Positions 35,591-43,290 of a stretch of 64,000 nucleotides of DNA are shown piece after piece. Made by a program: the position numbers and the translations under genes. Within the stretch, counting starts at the first letter, position 1. Every line of letters starts with the position of its first letter. Under the pieces are notes generated by a model. It saw only the letters and a list, made by a program, of their open reading frames with translations. It did no database searches and was not told the DNA's origin. Origin of the DNA: Thauera propionica (GTDB lineage: Bacteria; Pseudomonadota; Gammaproteobacteria; Burkholderiales; Rhodocyclaceae); assembly GCF_002245655.1 (NCBI RefSeq), contig NZ_NOIH01000013.1:1-64000 (forward strand). Reading direction: 5' to 3'.

Positions 35591-36601
35591 ATGATCCATT
35601 CTCCCTACATCCGCAAACCGGCCAGCGTCCAGCGCGTGATGGGCCTGGTCCTGCTGGCGCTGATGCCGGGCGTCGCGGCCTATGCCTACAAGGTCGGCGC
35701 CGGCATCCTCGTCAATCTCGCCATCGCCACGCTGACAGCGATCGCGGCCGAGGCACTGGTGATGAGCCTGCGCAAGCGCCCGGTGGCCATTGCCGTCACC
35801 GACCTGTCCGCCGTCGTCACCGCCTGGCTGGTGGCGCTGTGCTTCCCGCCCATCGTGCCGTGGTGGCTGCTGGTGACGGCCGTACTGGTCGCCATCGTCG
35901 TCGCCAAGCACCTGTTCGGTGGGCTGGGCCAGAACCCCTTCAACCCGGCGATGGTCGCCTACTGCTCGATGATCGTCGCCTACCCGGCGCTGATGTCGCA
36001 GTGGCCGCCGGCCGGGGGGCTGAGCTTCGAGACCCAGCTCGGACTGATTCTGGGCGGCGCTCGCGACATCGACGGCATGACCGGCGCCACCGCGCTCGAT
36101 GCGCTGCGCACCGGGCTGCGCAGCGGCACCGGCGGCGTGGATGCCGTGATGCAGGGCTCGGCCTTCGGCTTCCTCGGCGGGCGCGGCTGGGAGTGGATTT
36201 CGCTCGGCTACATCGCCGGCGGCGCCCTGTTGCTGCTGACCCGCACGATCACCTGGCACATGCCGGCCGCCTTCATCGGCGCCCTGGCGCTGATCTCCGG
36301 CCTGTTCTGGCTGGTCGATCCGGGCCGCTTCGCCTCGCCGCTGTTCCACCTCGCCAGCGGCGGCGCCATGCTGGCGGCCTTTTTCATCGTCACCGACCCG
36401 GTTTCCGGCGCGACGACCCCGCGCGGCAAACTCATCTTCGCCGCTGGCGTTGCGCTGATCGCGTGGCTGATCCGGACCTTCGGCGCCTATCCGGAAGGCA
36501 TCGCCTTCGGCGTGCTGCTGATGAACCTGTGCGTGCCGCTGATCGACATGAAGACGCAGCCACGCGTGTTCGGTCACCGCGGACAGGGGAATTCGCGATG
36601 A
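35591..36601 (+). CDS. rsxD: Rsx/Rnf electron transport complex subunit D
   Basis: 336 aa with about nine membrane helices. RnfD carries FMN covalently on the Thr of an SGAT-type motif, seen here as DPVSGATTPRGK. The N terminus SPYIRKPASVQRVM and the central GGLGQNPFNPAM are family signatures. It starts 4 nt after rsxC and overlaps rsxG by 4 nt. Confidence 0.96.
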   Translation: MIHSPYIRKPASVQRVMGLVLLALMPGVAAYAYKVGAGILVNLAIATLTAIAAEALVMSLRKRPVAIAVTDLSAVVTAWLVALCFPPIVPWWLLVTAVLVAIVVAKHLFGGLGQNPFNPAMVAYCSMIVAYPALMSQWPPAGGLSFETQLGLILGGARDIDGMTGATALDALRTGLRSGTGGVDAVMQGSAFGFLGGRGWEWISLGYIAGGALLLLTRTITWHMPAAFIGALALISGLFWLVDPGRFASPLFHLASGGAMLAAFFIVTDPVSGATTPRGKLIFAAGVALIAWLIRTFGAYPEGIAFGVLLMNLCVPLIDMKTQPRVFGHRGQGNSR

Positions 36602-37272
36602 GCGCACGTTACAGCGCCACGCGCACCTCGCTGCGCACGGCCAGCATCATGCTGGTGTTCACTGCGGTGTTCACCACCTTGATGGCCTCGACCTACACCT
36701 ACACCCGACCGGCCATCGAGGCGTCGATGCAGGACGCGCAGATGCGCCTGATCGACGAGGTACTGCCGCCCGGAAGCTACGACAACGCCCTGCTCGACGA
36801 CATGGTGCGCGTCGGCCCCACCCCGGCGATCGGCCTCGAAGACGGCGGCCGCATCTGGCGCGCGCGCAAGGGCGGCGAGCCCGTCGCCCTGATCGTCGAG
36901 ACCGCTGCCTCCGACGGCTACGCCGGCCGCATCGCGATGGTGGTGGCGATCAACACCAACGGTCTGCTGTCGGGCGTGCGCGTCACCGCGCACAAGGAGA
37001 CCCCCGGCCTGGGCGACTACATCGACCCCAAGAAGGATCGGCGCAAGGACATGCCCTGGATCGGCCAGTTCGCCGTCGCCACCTGGAAGGGCGTGAATAC
37101 AGCCGAATGGACGGTGCGCAAGGATGGTGGCACCTTCGGCTACCGCACCGGCGCCACCATCAGCGCGCGCGCCGTCGTGCGCGCCGTCGGCCGTGCCACG
37201 GCGTGGGCGGTCGAACATCAGGACGCCCTGTTCTCCGCCCCTGCCGGCAGCACGCTCGGAGCGCAACCATGA
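36598..37272 (+). CDS. rsxG: Rsx/Rnf electron transport complex subunit G (flavoprotein)
   Basis: 224 aa. One N-terminal membrane helix (about 13-33) precedes a periplasmic FMN-binding domain. The covalent FMN threonine lies in TGATISARAV near residue 185. KETPGLGDYIDPKKD is a conserved FMN_bind segment. The start codon overlaps the rsxD stop and the stop overlaps the rsxE start, both as ATGA. Confidence 0.96.
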   Translation: MSARYSATRTSLRTASIMLVFTAVFTTLMASTYTYTRPAIEASMQDAQMRLIDEVLPPGSYDNALLDDMVRVGPTPAIGLEDGGRIWRARKGGEPVALIVETAASDGYAGRIAMVVAINTNGLLSGVRVTAHKETPGLGDYIDPKKDRRKDMPWIGQFAVATWKGVNTAEWTVRKDGGTFGYRTGATISARAVVRAVGRATAWAVEHQDALFSAPAGSTLGAQP

Positions 37273-37976
37273 CCCCCCAGCAGTTCCGCGACATTTCATA
37301 CAACGGCCTGTGGAAGCAGAATGCCGGACTCGCACAGTTGCTCGGCCTGTGCCCCATCCTCGCGATCAGCACCAGCATGGTCAACGCGGTCAGCCTCGGG
37401 CTCGCCACCATCCTGGTGATGGCGCTCGCCAACCTGGCGGTATCGGCGCTGCGCAACTTCATTCCCTACGAGATCCGCATCCCGGTCTTCATCCTGATCA
37501 TCGCCGCACTGGTCACGGTGGTCGACCTCTCCTTCAACGCCTTCCTGCACGATCTGTACCTGGTGCTGGGCATCTTCATCCCGCTGATCGTCACCAACTG
37601 CATCGTGCTGGCCCGCGTCGAGGCCTACGCGGCCAAGAACGACCCGCTCACCTCCACCGTCGACGGCATCATGATGGGCATCGGCCTGGTGTGGGTGCTG
37701 GCGCTGCTGGGCGGCATTCGCGAGTTGCTCGGTGCGGGCACGCTGTTCTCGGGCATCGAGATGATTGTCCCCGGCCTGTCGGCGTGGAACGTCTTCGGCG
37801 ACGACTACCCCGGCTTCCTGATCGCCATTCTGCCGCCGGGCGCCTTCTTCGCGCTTGGCTGCCTGATCGCGGCGTTCAACGCCATCAACGCCAATCTGGC
37901 AGCCCGCGCACGTCGCCGGCCGCCCACCGCACCGGCTGCCGAGACACCGCCGGCCGAGCCCGCAGCCACGAGCTGA
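37269..37976 (+). CDS. rsxE: Rsx/Rnf electron transport complex subunit E
   Basis: 235 aa with about six membrane helices, the homologue of RsxA within the complex. Diagnostic segments are NGLWKQNAGLAQLLGLCPILAIS, NFIPYEIRIPVFILIIA and LIVTNCIVLARVEAYA. A Pro/Ala-rich hydrophilic tail ends the protein. Overlaps rsxG by 4 nt and precedes nth by 4 nt. Confidence 0.97.
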   Translation: MTPQQFRDISYNGLWKQNAGLAQLLGLCPILAISTSMVNAVSLGLATILVMALANLAVSALRNFIPYEIRIPVFILIIAALVTVVDLSFNAFLHDLYLVLGIFIPLIVTNCIVLARVEAYAAKNDPLTSTVDGIMMGIGLVWVLALLGGIRELLGAGTLFSGIEMIVPGLSAWNVFGDDYPGFLIAILPPGAFFALGCLIAAFNAINANLAARARRRPPTAPAAETPPAEPAATS

Positions 37977-37980
37977 ACCA

Positions 37981-38622
37981 ATGGCATCGATGAAGCGCGA
38001 GGCGATCCGCGAGTTCTTCCACCGCCTGCACGACGCCAACCCGAACCCGCAGACCGAGCTCGAATACGCCTCGCCCTTCCAGCTGCTGGTCGCGGTGGTG
38101 CTGTCAGCGCAGGCCACCGACCGTAGCGTCAACCTCGCCACGCGTAAGCTGTTCGCCGACGCACCGACGCCCGAGGCCATGGTGACGCTCGGCGAGGACG
38201 GCATCGCCGAACACATCAAGACCATCGGCCTGTTCCGCAACAAGGCCAGGAACACCCTGGCGCTATCGCGCCTGCTGCTCGAACGCCACGGCGGCGAAGT
38301 ACCCGCCGAGCGCGAGGCGCTTGAGGCCCTGCCCGGCGTCGGCCGCAAGACGGCCAACGTCGTCCTGAATACCGTGTTCCGCCAGCCGGTGATGGCGGTC
38401 GACACCCATATCTTCCGCCTGTCGAACCGCACCGGCCTTGCCCCCGGCAAGGACGTGGTGGAAGTCGAGAAGGCGCTGATGCGCCGCGTACCCAAGGACT
38501 ACCTGCTCGACGCCCACCACTGGCTGATCCTGCACGGACGCTACGTGTGCACCGCGCGCAGCCCGAAGTGCAGCCAGTGCAGCGTGCGCGACCTGTGCCT
38601 GTTCCGCGACAAGACCGACTGA
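37981..38622 (+). CDS. nth: Endonuclease III (DNA glycosylase/AP lyase)
   Basis: 213 aa. It removes oxidised pyrimidines and cuts at abasic sites. The helix-hairpin-helix GVGRKTANVVLN carries catalytic K123 and VDTHIFR carries D141. The C-terminal [4Fe-4S] site is CTARSPKCSQCSVRDLC. Numbering is three residues higher than in E. coli, so the second Met (start at 37990) could be the true start. Nth next to rsx/rnf genes also occurs in E. coli. Confidence 0.97.
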   Translation: MASMKREAIREFFHRLHDANPNPQTELEYASPFQLLVAVVLSAQATDRSVNLATRKLFADAPTPEAMVTLGEDGIAEHIKTIGLFRNKARNTLALSRLLLERHGGEVPAEREALEALPGVGRKTANVVLNTVFRQPVMAVDTHIFRLSNRTGLAPGKDVVEVEKALMRRVPKDYLLDAHHWLILHGRYVCTARSPKCSQCSVRDLCLFRDKTD

Positions 38623-38665
38623 CCCCATCGCCCTCCGTCCCGGAGAGCCCCACCCTGGAGCCGAC

Positions 38666-39097
38666 ATGTTCAACCCCAGCCGCGACCAGGTCCGCAGCTT
38701 CTTCATCGAGACCTGGCGCAAGCATCGTGCGCGCGAAGTGCTGACGCCGATGGAGACGATCGCCGCCGACATCATCGGCCTGCACCCCGAATACCATGCC
38801 ATCGTCGAGGACCCGGACGCGATCGACCGCGACTTCACGCCCGAGGACGGCGCCATCAACCCCTTCCTGCACCTGTCGCTGCACCTTGCGATCGAGGAGC
38901 AGTTGTCGATCAACCAGCCGCCGGGCATCCGCGCCGCCTTCGACGCCGCCTGCGAACGCCGCGGCGATCGCCACGCGGCCCTGCACGATGCGCTGGAATG
39001 CCTGGGCGAAACGCTGTTCAATGCTCAACGTAGCGGCGCCCAGCCCGACGGCCTGGCCTATGTCGGCTGCCTGAAGAAGAAGGCCGGTATCGGCTGA
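38666..39097 (+). CDS. DUF1841 family protein
   Basis: 143 aa soluble protein. The N terminus MFNPSRDQVRSFF and the central INPFLHLSLHLAIEEQLSINQPPGI are diagnostic for DUF1841, a family of unknown function found mainly in beta- and gammaproteobacteria. His- and Glu-rich helices in the middle might bind a metal, but this is speculative. GGAG precedes the start. It follows nth by 43 nt and is probably cotranscribed with it. Confidence 0.9.
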   Translation: MFNPSRDQVRSFFIETWRKHRAREVLTPMETIAADIIGLHPEYHAIVEDPDAIDRDFTPEDGAINPFLHLSLHLAIEEQLSINQPPGIRAAFDAACERRGDRHAALHDALECLGETLFNAQRSGAQPDGLAYVGCLKKKAGIG

Positions 39098-39112
39098 CAG
39101 CCGTGTGGCGGC

Positions 39113-39146
39113 GTTCAGCTTCGGTTCAGGCAGCGTTGGCGATACT
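39113..39146 (+). promoter_or_regulatory. Direct-repeat operator and promoter before the PepSY/two-component operon
   Basis: GTTCAG (39113-39118) is repeated exactly 11 bp later (39124-39129), with a weaker third copy GTTGGC at 39135. A -10-like GATACT lies at 39141-39146. Direct repeats spaced one helical turn near the -35 position are typical sites for OmpR/PhoP-family regulators. The same arrangement occurs at 42836-42869. Confidence 0.65.
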
Positions 39147-39188
39147 GCACGCGTCCCCAACGGACCCACGACAGTCAAGGAGCCCAGC

Positions 39189-39524
39189 ATGAACATCCGC
39201 CCCGCCCTCACCGCCACCATCGCCGGTTTTGCCTTCGCCGTACTGGCCGCCACCACGCTGCAACCCGCCGTCGCCCACGCCTCGGACGACCGGGCCCGCA
39301 CAAGCGAAGTCCGCCAGTTGCGCGAAAGCGGCAAGATCCTGCCGATGGAGGACATCCTCACCCGCAGCCGTGCCGCACAGCCCGGCCAGGTCGTCGAAGT
39401 CGAACTCGACCGCGAGGACGGTCGCTACGTCTACGAGGTCAAGATCATCGACGACACCGACAAGGTGCACAAGCTCGAGATCGACGCCGCCAGCGGCGAA
39501 GTCCTGAACCGCAAGGCGAAGTGA
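39189..39524 (+). CDS. Periplasmic PepSY-domain protein (copy 1)
   Basis: 111 aa. A signal peptide (about 1-31, ending near VAHA) precedes a single PepSY domain containing VVEVELDREDGRYVYEVKI and LEIDAASGEVLNRKAK. PepSY domains occur as periplasmic partners or inhibitors in signalling and iron reductase systems; the function is unknown here. It lies 3 nt before the response regulator, so it is part of that operon, and may act as an input to or target of the sensor kinase. Confidence 0.88.
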   Translation: MNIRPALTATIAGFAFAVLAATTLQPAVAHASDDRARTSEVRQLRESGKILPMEDILTRSRAAQPGQVVEVELDREDGRYVYEVKIIDDTDKVHKLEIDAASGEVLNRKAK

Positions 39525-39527
39525 GCC

Positions 39528-40187
39528 ATGCGCCTGCTGGTCGTCGAGGATGACTGCCAACTGAGCGAACGCCTGCGTGCGCGACTCGAGCAGGAGGGCT
39601 ACGCCGTTGATGTTGCCACCGATGGCATCAACGGCGCCCATCTCGGCGCCAGCGAACCCTACGACGCTGCAGTGCTGGACCTCGGCCTGCCGGGCAAGCC
39701 GGGCCTGGAAGTGTTGAAGGACTGGCGCCTCGCCGGCAGCCGCCTGCCAGTCCTGATCCTGACCGCGCGCGACGGCTGGGCCGAGCGCGTCGAGGGACTG
39801 CAGGCCGGTGCCGACGACTACCTCGGCAAGCCTTTCCACGTCGAGGAGTTGCTCGCGCGGCTGCAGGCCCTGCTGCGCCGCACCGCAGCCACGCCGGCCG
39901 TGGAACTGCGCGCCGGCCCGTGGCGGCTGGACGAGGCGCGCCAGTGCCTGATCGGCGCTGACGCCCGCGAGCAGACACTCACCGCCACCGAGTTCCGGCT
40001 ACTGCGCTACCTGATGCGCCACCCGGGCGAAGTACTGTCGAAGACGCAGCTCTACGAACACATCTACGACTACGGCGCCGAGCACGACAGCAACGTCATC
40101 GAGGTCTATGTGCGCCGCCTGCGCAGCCTCATCGGCGCCACGCATATCGAGACCCGGCGCGGCCAGGGCTATCTTTTCCATCCATGA
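39528..40187 (+). CDS. OmpR/PhoP-type response regulator
   Basis: 219 aa. The receiver (1-115) has D8/D9, phospho-acceptor D51 and the KP motif ([14 protein letters not shown]). A winged-helix DNA-binding domain follows ([39 protein letters not shown]). The overall sequence resembles PhoP/QseB-type regulators. It is probably autoregulated through the direct repeats at 39113. It lies between the PepSY gene and the kinase. Confidence 0.95.
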   Translation: MRLLVVEDDCQLSERLRARLEQEGYAVDVATDGINGAHLGASEPYDAAVLDLGLPGKPGLEVLKDWRLAGSRLPVLILTARDGWAERVEGLQAGADDYLGKPFHVEELLARLQALLRRTAATPAVELRAGPWRLDEARQCLIGADAREQTLTATEFRLLRYLMRHPGEVLSKTQLYEHIYDYGAEHDSNVIEVYVRRLRSLIGATHIETRRGQGYLFHP

Positions 40188-40206
40188 ACTGCCCGGCTGA
40201 AACAGC

Positions 40207-41538
40207 ATGATGTCCCTGCGCAACCACCTGTCGTTCGCCATGGCGGCGGTACTGGTCGCCGCCGGCCTGCTGCTGGCGATCGCGCTGCAGGATTTCCCCC
40301 GCCGCCTCGTCGAGGACTACGTCGTGTCGCGCCTGCAGCACGACGCCGACCTGCTCTATGTGCGGGTGCTCGACGCCAGCGACCCGGAAGCCGCCGCCCA
40401 AGGCGCGGCCGGCACGGTCTACCAGCTGCCGTTGTCCGGCCACTATTTCCTCATCCGCATCGGCGAGGGCGCCTGGCTGCGCTCACGTTCGCTGTGGGAC
40501 GAGGATCTCACCGTTCCTCTGCCCGACACACGCGGCGAAGCCGTCTTCCGCCTGGACGGCCCGGCGGGGCAGACCCTGCTCGGCTACGCAAAGCGCTTTC
40601 CCTCGGCCGAGGGCGGCATTCTCGTCGTCGTTACCGAAGACGTCGCCCGCCTCGACGCGGCCATCGCCAGCTTCCGCCAGCGCATGCTCATCGGCCTAGC
40701 CGTCGCGCTGCTCCTGTTGCTGGTGCTGCAGCGGCGCCTGCTGCTGCGCGGGCTGGCGCCGCTGCAGGACGCCGTTGCCGCATGCCGCCGCATCGAGCGC
40801 GGGGAGCCCACCGCGCTCGACAGCACCGCCCCGCGCGAAGTGCAGCCCATGCTCGACGCGGTCGACCGCCTCGCCCGCCATCACGCGCAACGCCTCGGCC
40901 GCATCCGCCATGCGGTCGGCAACCTGTCGCATGCGCTCAAGACCCCCCTCGCCGTGCTGCAGCACCGCGCCGACGAACTCGCCCAGCAGGGGCGGGGCGA
41001 CCAGGCGCGCGCCATCCAGGCCCAGGTCGACACCATGCGAAGCACCGTCGAGCGCGAGCTGCGCCGCGCCCGGCTCGCCGGTGGTGGGCCGACCAGCGCG
41101 GGCTTCGACGCCCGCAAACAACTCGAGGCCCTGGGCCAGGCCCTGCGCCAGCTGCATGCCGACCACGCGCTCGACATCGTCCTCGAGGCGCCCGACCGCC
41201 ACTACCCGCTCGACCGTGAGGACATGCTGGAGCTGTTCGGCAACCTGCTCGACAACGCCTGCAAGTGGGCACGCTCGCGCGTGGTGCTGCACCTAACCGA
41301 CGAGACAGACTCTGCCGATGCGCTGGTCTGCACGATCGACGACGACGGCCCGGGCGTGCCGCCGGACATGATCGGGCGCCTCGGTACGGCCGGTTTGCGC
41401 AGCGACGAACAGCGTCCGGGCCACGGCATCGGACTGGTCATCGTCGGCGACATCGTCGCGCAGTACGGCGGCACCGTCGACTACGCGCCCTCGCCCTCGC
41501 TCGGCGGCCTGCGCGTGTCCGTGCGCCTGCCGCTGTAG
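40207..41538 (+). CDS. Sensor histidine kinase (PhoQ-like) of the PepSY operon
   Basis: 443 aa. Two membrane helices (about 9-26 and 162-178) flank a periplasmic sensor domain of about 130 residues. A HAMP-like linker leads to the dimerisation domain with phospho-His in LSHALKTPLAVL. The ATPase domain has NLLDNACKWA, DDDGPGVP and GHGIGL. Residues next to the catalytic motifs resemble PhoQ/QseC kinases. The signal sensed is unknown; a redox or metal cue is plausible given the downstream targets. Confidence 0.94.
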   Translation: MMSLRNHLSFAMAAVLVAAGLLLAIALQDFPRRLVEDYVVSRLQHDADLLYVRVLDASDPEAAAQGAAGTVYQLPLSGHYFLIRIGEGAWLRSRSLWDEDLTVPLPDTRGEAVFRLDGPAGQTLLGYAKRFPSAEGGILVVVTEDVARLDAAIASFRQRMLIGLAVALLLLLVLQRRLLLRGLAPLQDAVAACRRIERGEPTALDSTAPREVQPMLDAVDRLARHHAQRLGRIRHAVGNLSHALKTPLAVLQHRADELAQQGRGDQARAIQAQVDTMRSTVERELRRARLAGGGPTSAGFDARKQLEALGQALRQLHADHALDIVLEAPDRHYPLDREDMLELFGNLLDNACKWARSRVVLHLTDETDSADALVCTIDDDGPGVPPDMIGRLGTAGLRSDEQRPGHGIGLVIVGDIVAQYGGTVDYAPSPSLGGLRVSVRLPL

Positions 41539-41655
41539 GCGCCCACCCTCCTCGTTCAGCCGCTACAATCGTTCGTTCCTGCAGGCACATGCCTGCCCCG
41601 GAGCCGCACGGCGGCGTGATCCCGCGCCCGGCGGCCAACGAACCTGGAGGTGACC

Positions 41656-42783
41656 ATGCCCGGACTGCTGCCCGACGTCGATCCCGATGGCCTGCTCGAA
41701 TACTCGGTGGTGTTCACCGACCGCTCGCTGAACCACATGTCCAAGGCCTTCCAGGGCGTGATGCGCGACATCTCCGCCACGCTGAAGAAGGTCTACAACG
41801 CGCGCTCGGTCGCCATCGTGCCGGGCGGCGGCACCTTCGGCATGGAAGCCGTTGCACGCCAGTTCGCCACCGGCAGAAAGGCGCTGGTCATCCGCAACGG
41901 CTGGTTCAGCTTCCGCTGGACGCAGATCTTCGACATGGGCGGCATCCCGTCCGAATCCGTCGTGCTCAAGGCACGCCCGGTCGAACCCGGCCCGCAGGCC
42001 GCCTTCGCGCCGGCGCCGATCGACGAGGTCGTGGCCGCGATCCGCCAGCACCGCCCGAACGTGGTGTTCGCACCGCACGTCGAGACGTCGGCCGGCATGA
42101 TCCTGCCCGACGACTACCTGCGCGCGGTCGGCGACGCGGTCCATGAAGTCGGCGGCCTGTTCGTGCTCGACTGCATCGCCTCCGGCGCCATCTGGGTCGA
42201 CATGCAGGCCTGCGGCGTCGATATCCTCATCAGCGCACCGCAGAAGGGCTGGACGAGCTGGCCGTGCGCGGCAATGGTGATGATGAGCGCCGCGGCGCGC
42301 GAACGCATCGACGCCACCACCAGCACCAGCTTCGCCGCCGACCTGAAGAAGTGGCTGCAGATCATGGAGGCCTACGAGGCAGGCGGCCACGCCTACCACG
42401 CTACCATGCCAACCGACGCCCTGGCGCGACTGCGCAACGTGATGAAGGAAACGGAGGCCTACGGCTTCGACAAGGTCAAGGCCGAGCAGCAGGAACTCGG
42501 TCGCCGCGTGCGCGCGCTGCTGGAGTCCCGCGGCATCCGCAGCGTCGCCGCCGAAGGTTTCAAGGCGCCGGGCGTAGTCGTCAGCTACACCGAGGACGAC
42601 GGCGTCAAGACCGGTGCCAAGTTCGCCGCCGCCGGCCTGCAGACCGCCGCCGGCGTGCCGCTGCAGTGCGACGAGCCGGCTGACTTCAAGACCTTCCGCA
42701 TCGGGCTCTTCGGGCTCGACAAGCTGCACGCGATCGATCGCACCGTGGCGAATCTGGAGCGCGCGCTCGACACGCTCGGCTGA
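41656..42783 (+). CDS. Class V aminotransferase (alanine/serine-glyoxylate type)
   Basis: 375 aa, fold-type I PLP enzyme. The PLP lysine lies in ISAPQKGWTSWP. SVAIVPGGGTFGMEAVARQF and VLDCIASGAIWVDM (cofactor Asp) support class V. The closest named functions are alanine-glyoxylate and serine-glyoxylate aminotransferases; the real substrates are not fixed by sequence. ATG 41656 with GGAGGT five nt upstream is preferred to a GTG two codons earlier. It sits, apparently unrelated, between the kinase and the second PepSY gene. A TACAAT box at 41564 suggests its own promoter. Confidence 0.85.
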   Translation: MPGLLPDVDPDGLLEYSVVFTDRSLNHMSKAFQGVMRDISATLKKVYNARSVAIVPGGGTFGMEAVARQFATGRKALVIRNGWFSFRWTQIFDMGGIPSESVVLKARPVEPGPQAAFAPAPIDEVVAAIRQHRPNVVFAPHVETSAGMILPDDYLRAVGDAVHEVGGLFVLDCIASGAIWVDMQACGVDILISAPQKGWTSWPCAAMVMMSAAARERIDATTSTSFAADLKKWLQIMEAYEAGGHAYHATMPTDALARLRNVMKETEAYGFDKVKAEQQELGRRVRALLESRGIRSVAAEGFKAPGVVVSYTEDDGVKTGAKFAAAGLQTAAGVPLQCDEPADFKTFRIGLFGLDKLHAIDRTVANLERALDTLG

Positions 42784-42835
42784 GCCCGGCAGCCCGATCA
42801 GGACGAATGCACGCGGGGTGCGACACCCCCGTCGC

Positions 42836-42869
42836 GTTCAGCGTGCATTCAGCTACCCCCACGCATGAT
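42836..42869 (+). promoter_or_regulatory. Direct-repeat operator and promoter before the PepSY/ferric-reductase operon
   Basis: GTTCAG (42836-42841) and ATTCAG (42847-42852) repeat with an 11-bp period. A -10-like CATGAT lies at 42864-42869, the same distance from the repeats as in the copy at 39113. This suggests shared control by the regulator encoded at 39528. A small GC hairpin (42815-42829) just upstream may end the aminotransferase transcript. Confidence 0.65.
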
Positions 42870-42918
42870 GGCACCACGGTCGAACCAAGACCGCGGACAC
42901 ATCAAAGGAGAAGTCATC

Positions 42919-43224
42919 ATGCGTGCCACCACCCTCATCGCCACCCTCGCCCTGACGGGCGGCATCCTCGGCGCCGGCGCCGCCTTCATGCCGGCCATGG
43001 CCCAGACCTCGGGCACCACCGCGACGACCCAGGCCAACTGGCTGACGATGCAGCAGGTTCAGACCAAGCTCGAAGCGGCCGGCTACCGCGACTTCGAGAA
43101 GATCGAGCGCGAGCGTGACAAGTACGAGGTCAAGGCCATCGATCCGCAGGGACAGCGTGTCGAACTCGACATCGACCCGGTGACGGGCGACGTCCTCAAG
43201 ACGGAAGTCAAGCGCAGCAAGTAA
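42919..43224 (+). CDS. Periplasmic PepSY-domain protein (copy 2)
   Basis: 101 aa. A signal peptide (about 1-29, ending AMAQ) precedes a PepSY domain: LTMQQVQTKLEAAGYRDFEKIERERDKYEVKA and DPVTGDVLKTEVKRSK. It resembles copy 1 only in the domain core. GGAG precedes ATG 42919. It is followed by a ferric-reductase-like gene, a common pairing in which PepSY proteins may bind or regulate the reductase. Confidence 0.88.
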   Translation: MRATTLIATLALTGGILGAGAAFMPAMAQTSGTTATTQANWLTMQQVQTKLEAAGYRDFEKIERERDKYEVKAIDPQGQRVELDIDPVTGDVLKTEVKRSK

Positions 43225-43235
43225 GGCCCTGACGC

Positions 43236-43266
43236 GGGGGTGCCGGCAATGCCGGCACCCCCCTTT
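43236..43266 (+). terminator. Hairpin between PepSY copy 2 and the reductase gene
   Basis: A perfect 12-bp stem, GGGGGTGCCGGC (43236-43247) with GCCGGCACCCCC (43251-43262), loop AAT, followed by CTTT. It may be a partial terminator that lowers reductase expression relative to the PepSY protein, since no separate promoter is evident before the reductase. Confidence 0.55.
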
Positions 43267-43290
43267 CACTTCGCACCCGGGAGCCTTACC

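Noticed and set aside
41554-41569. Third copy of the PepSY direct-repeat operator before the aminotransferase
   Set aside because: Only one GTTCAG half-site is present; neither position 11 bp away matches.
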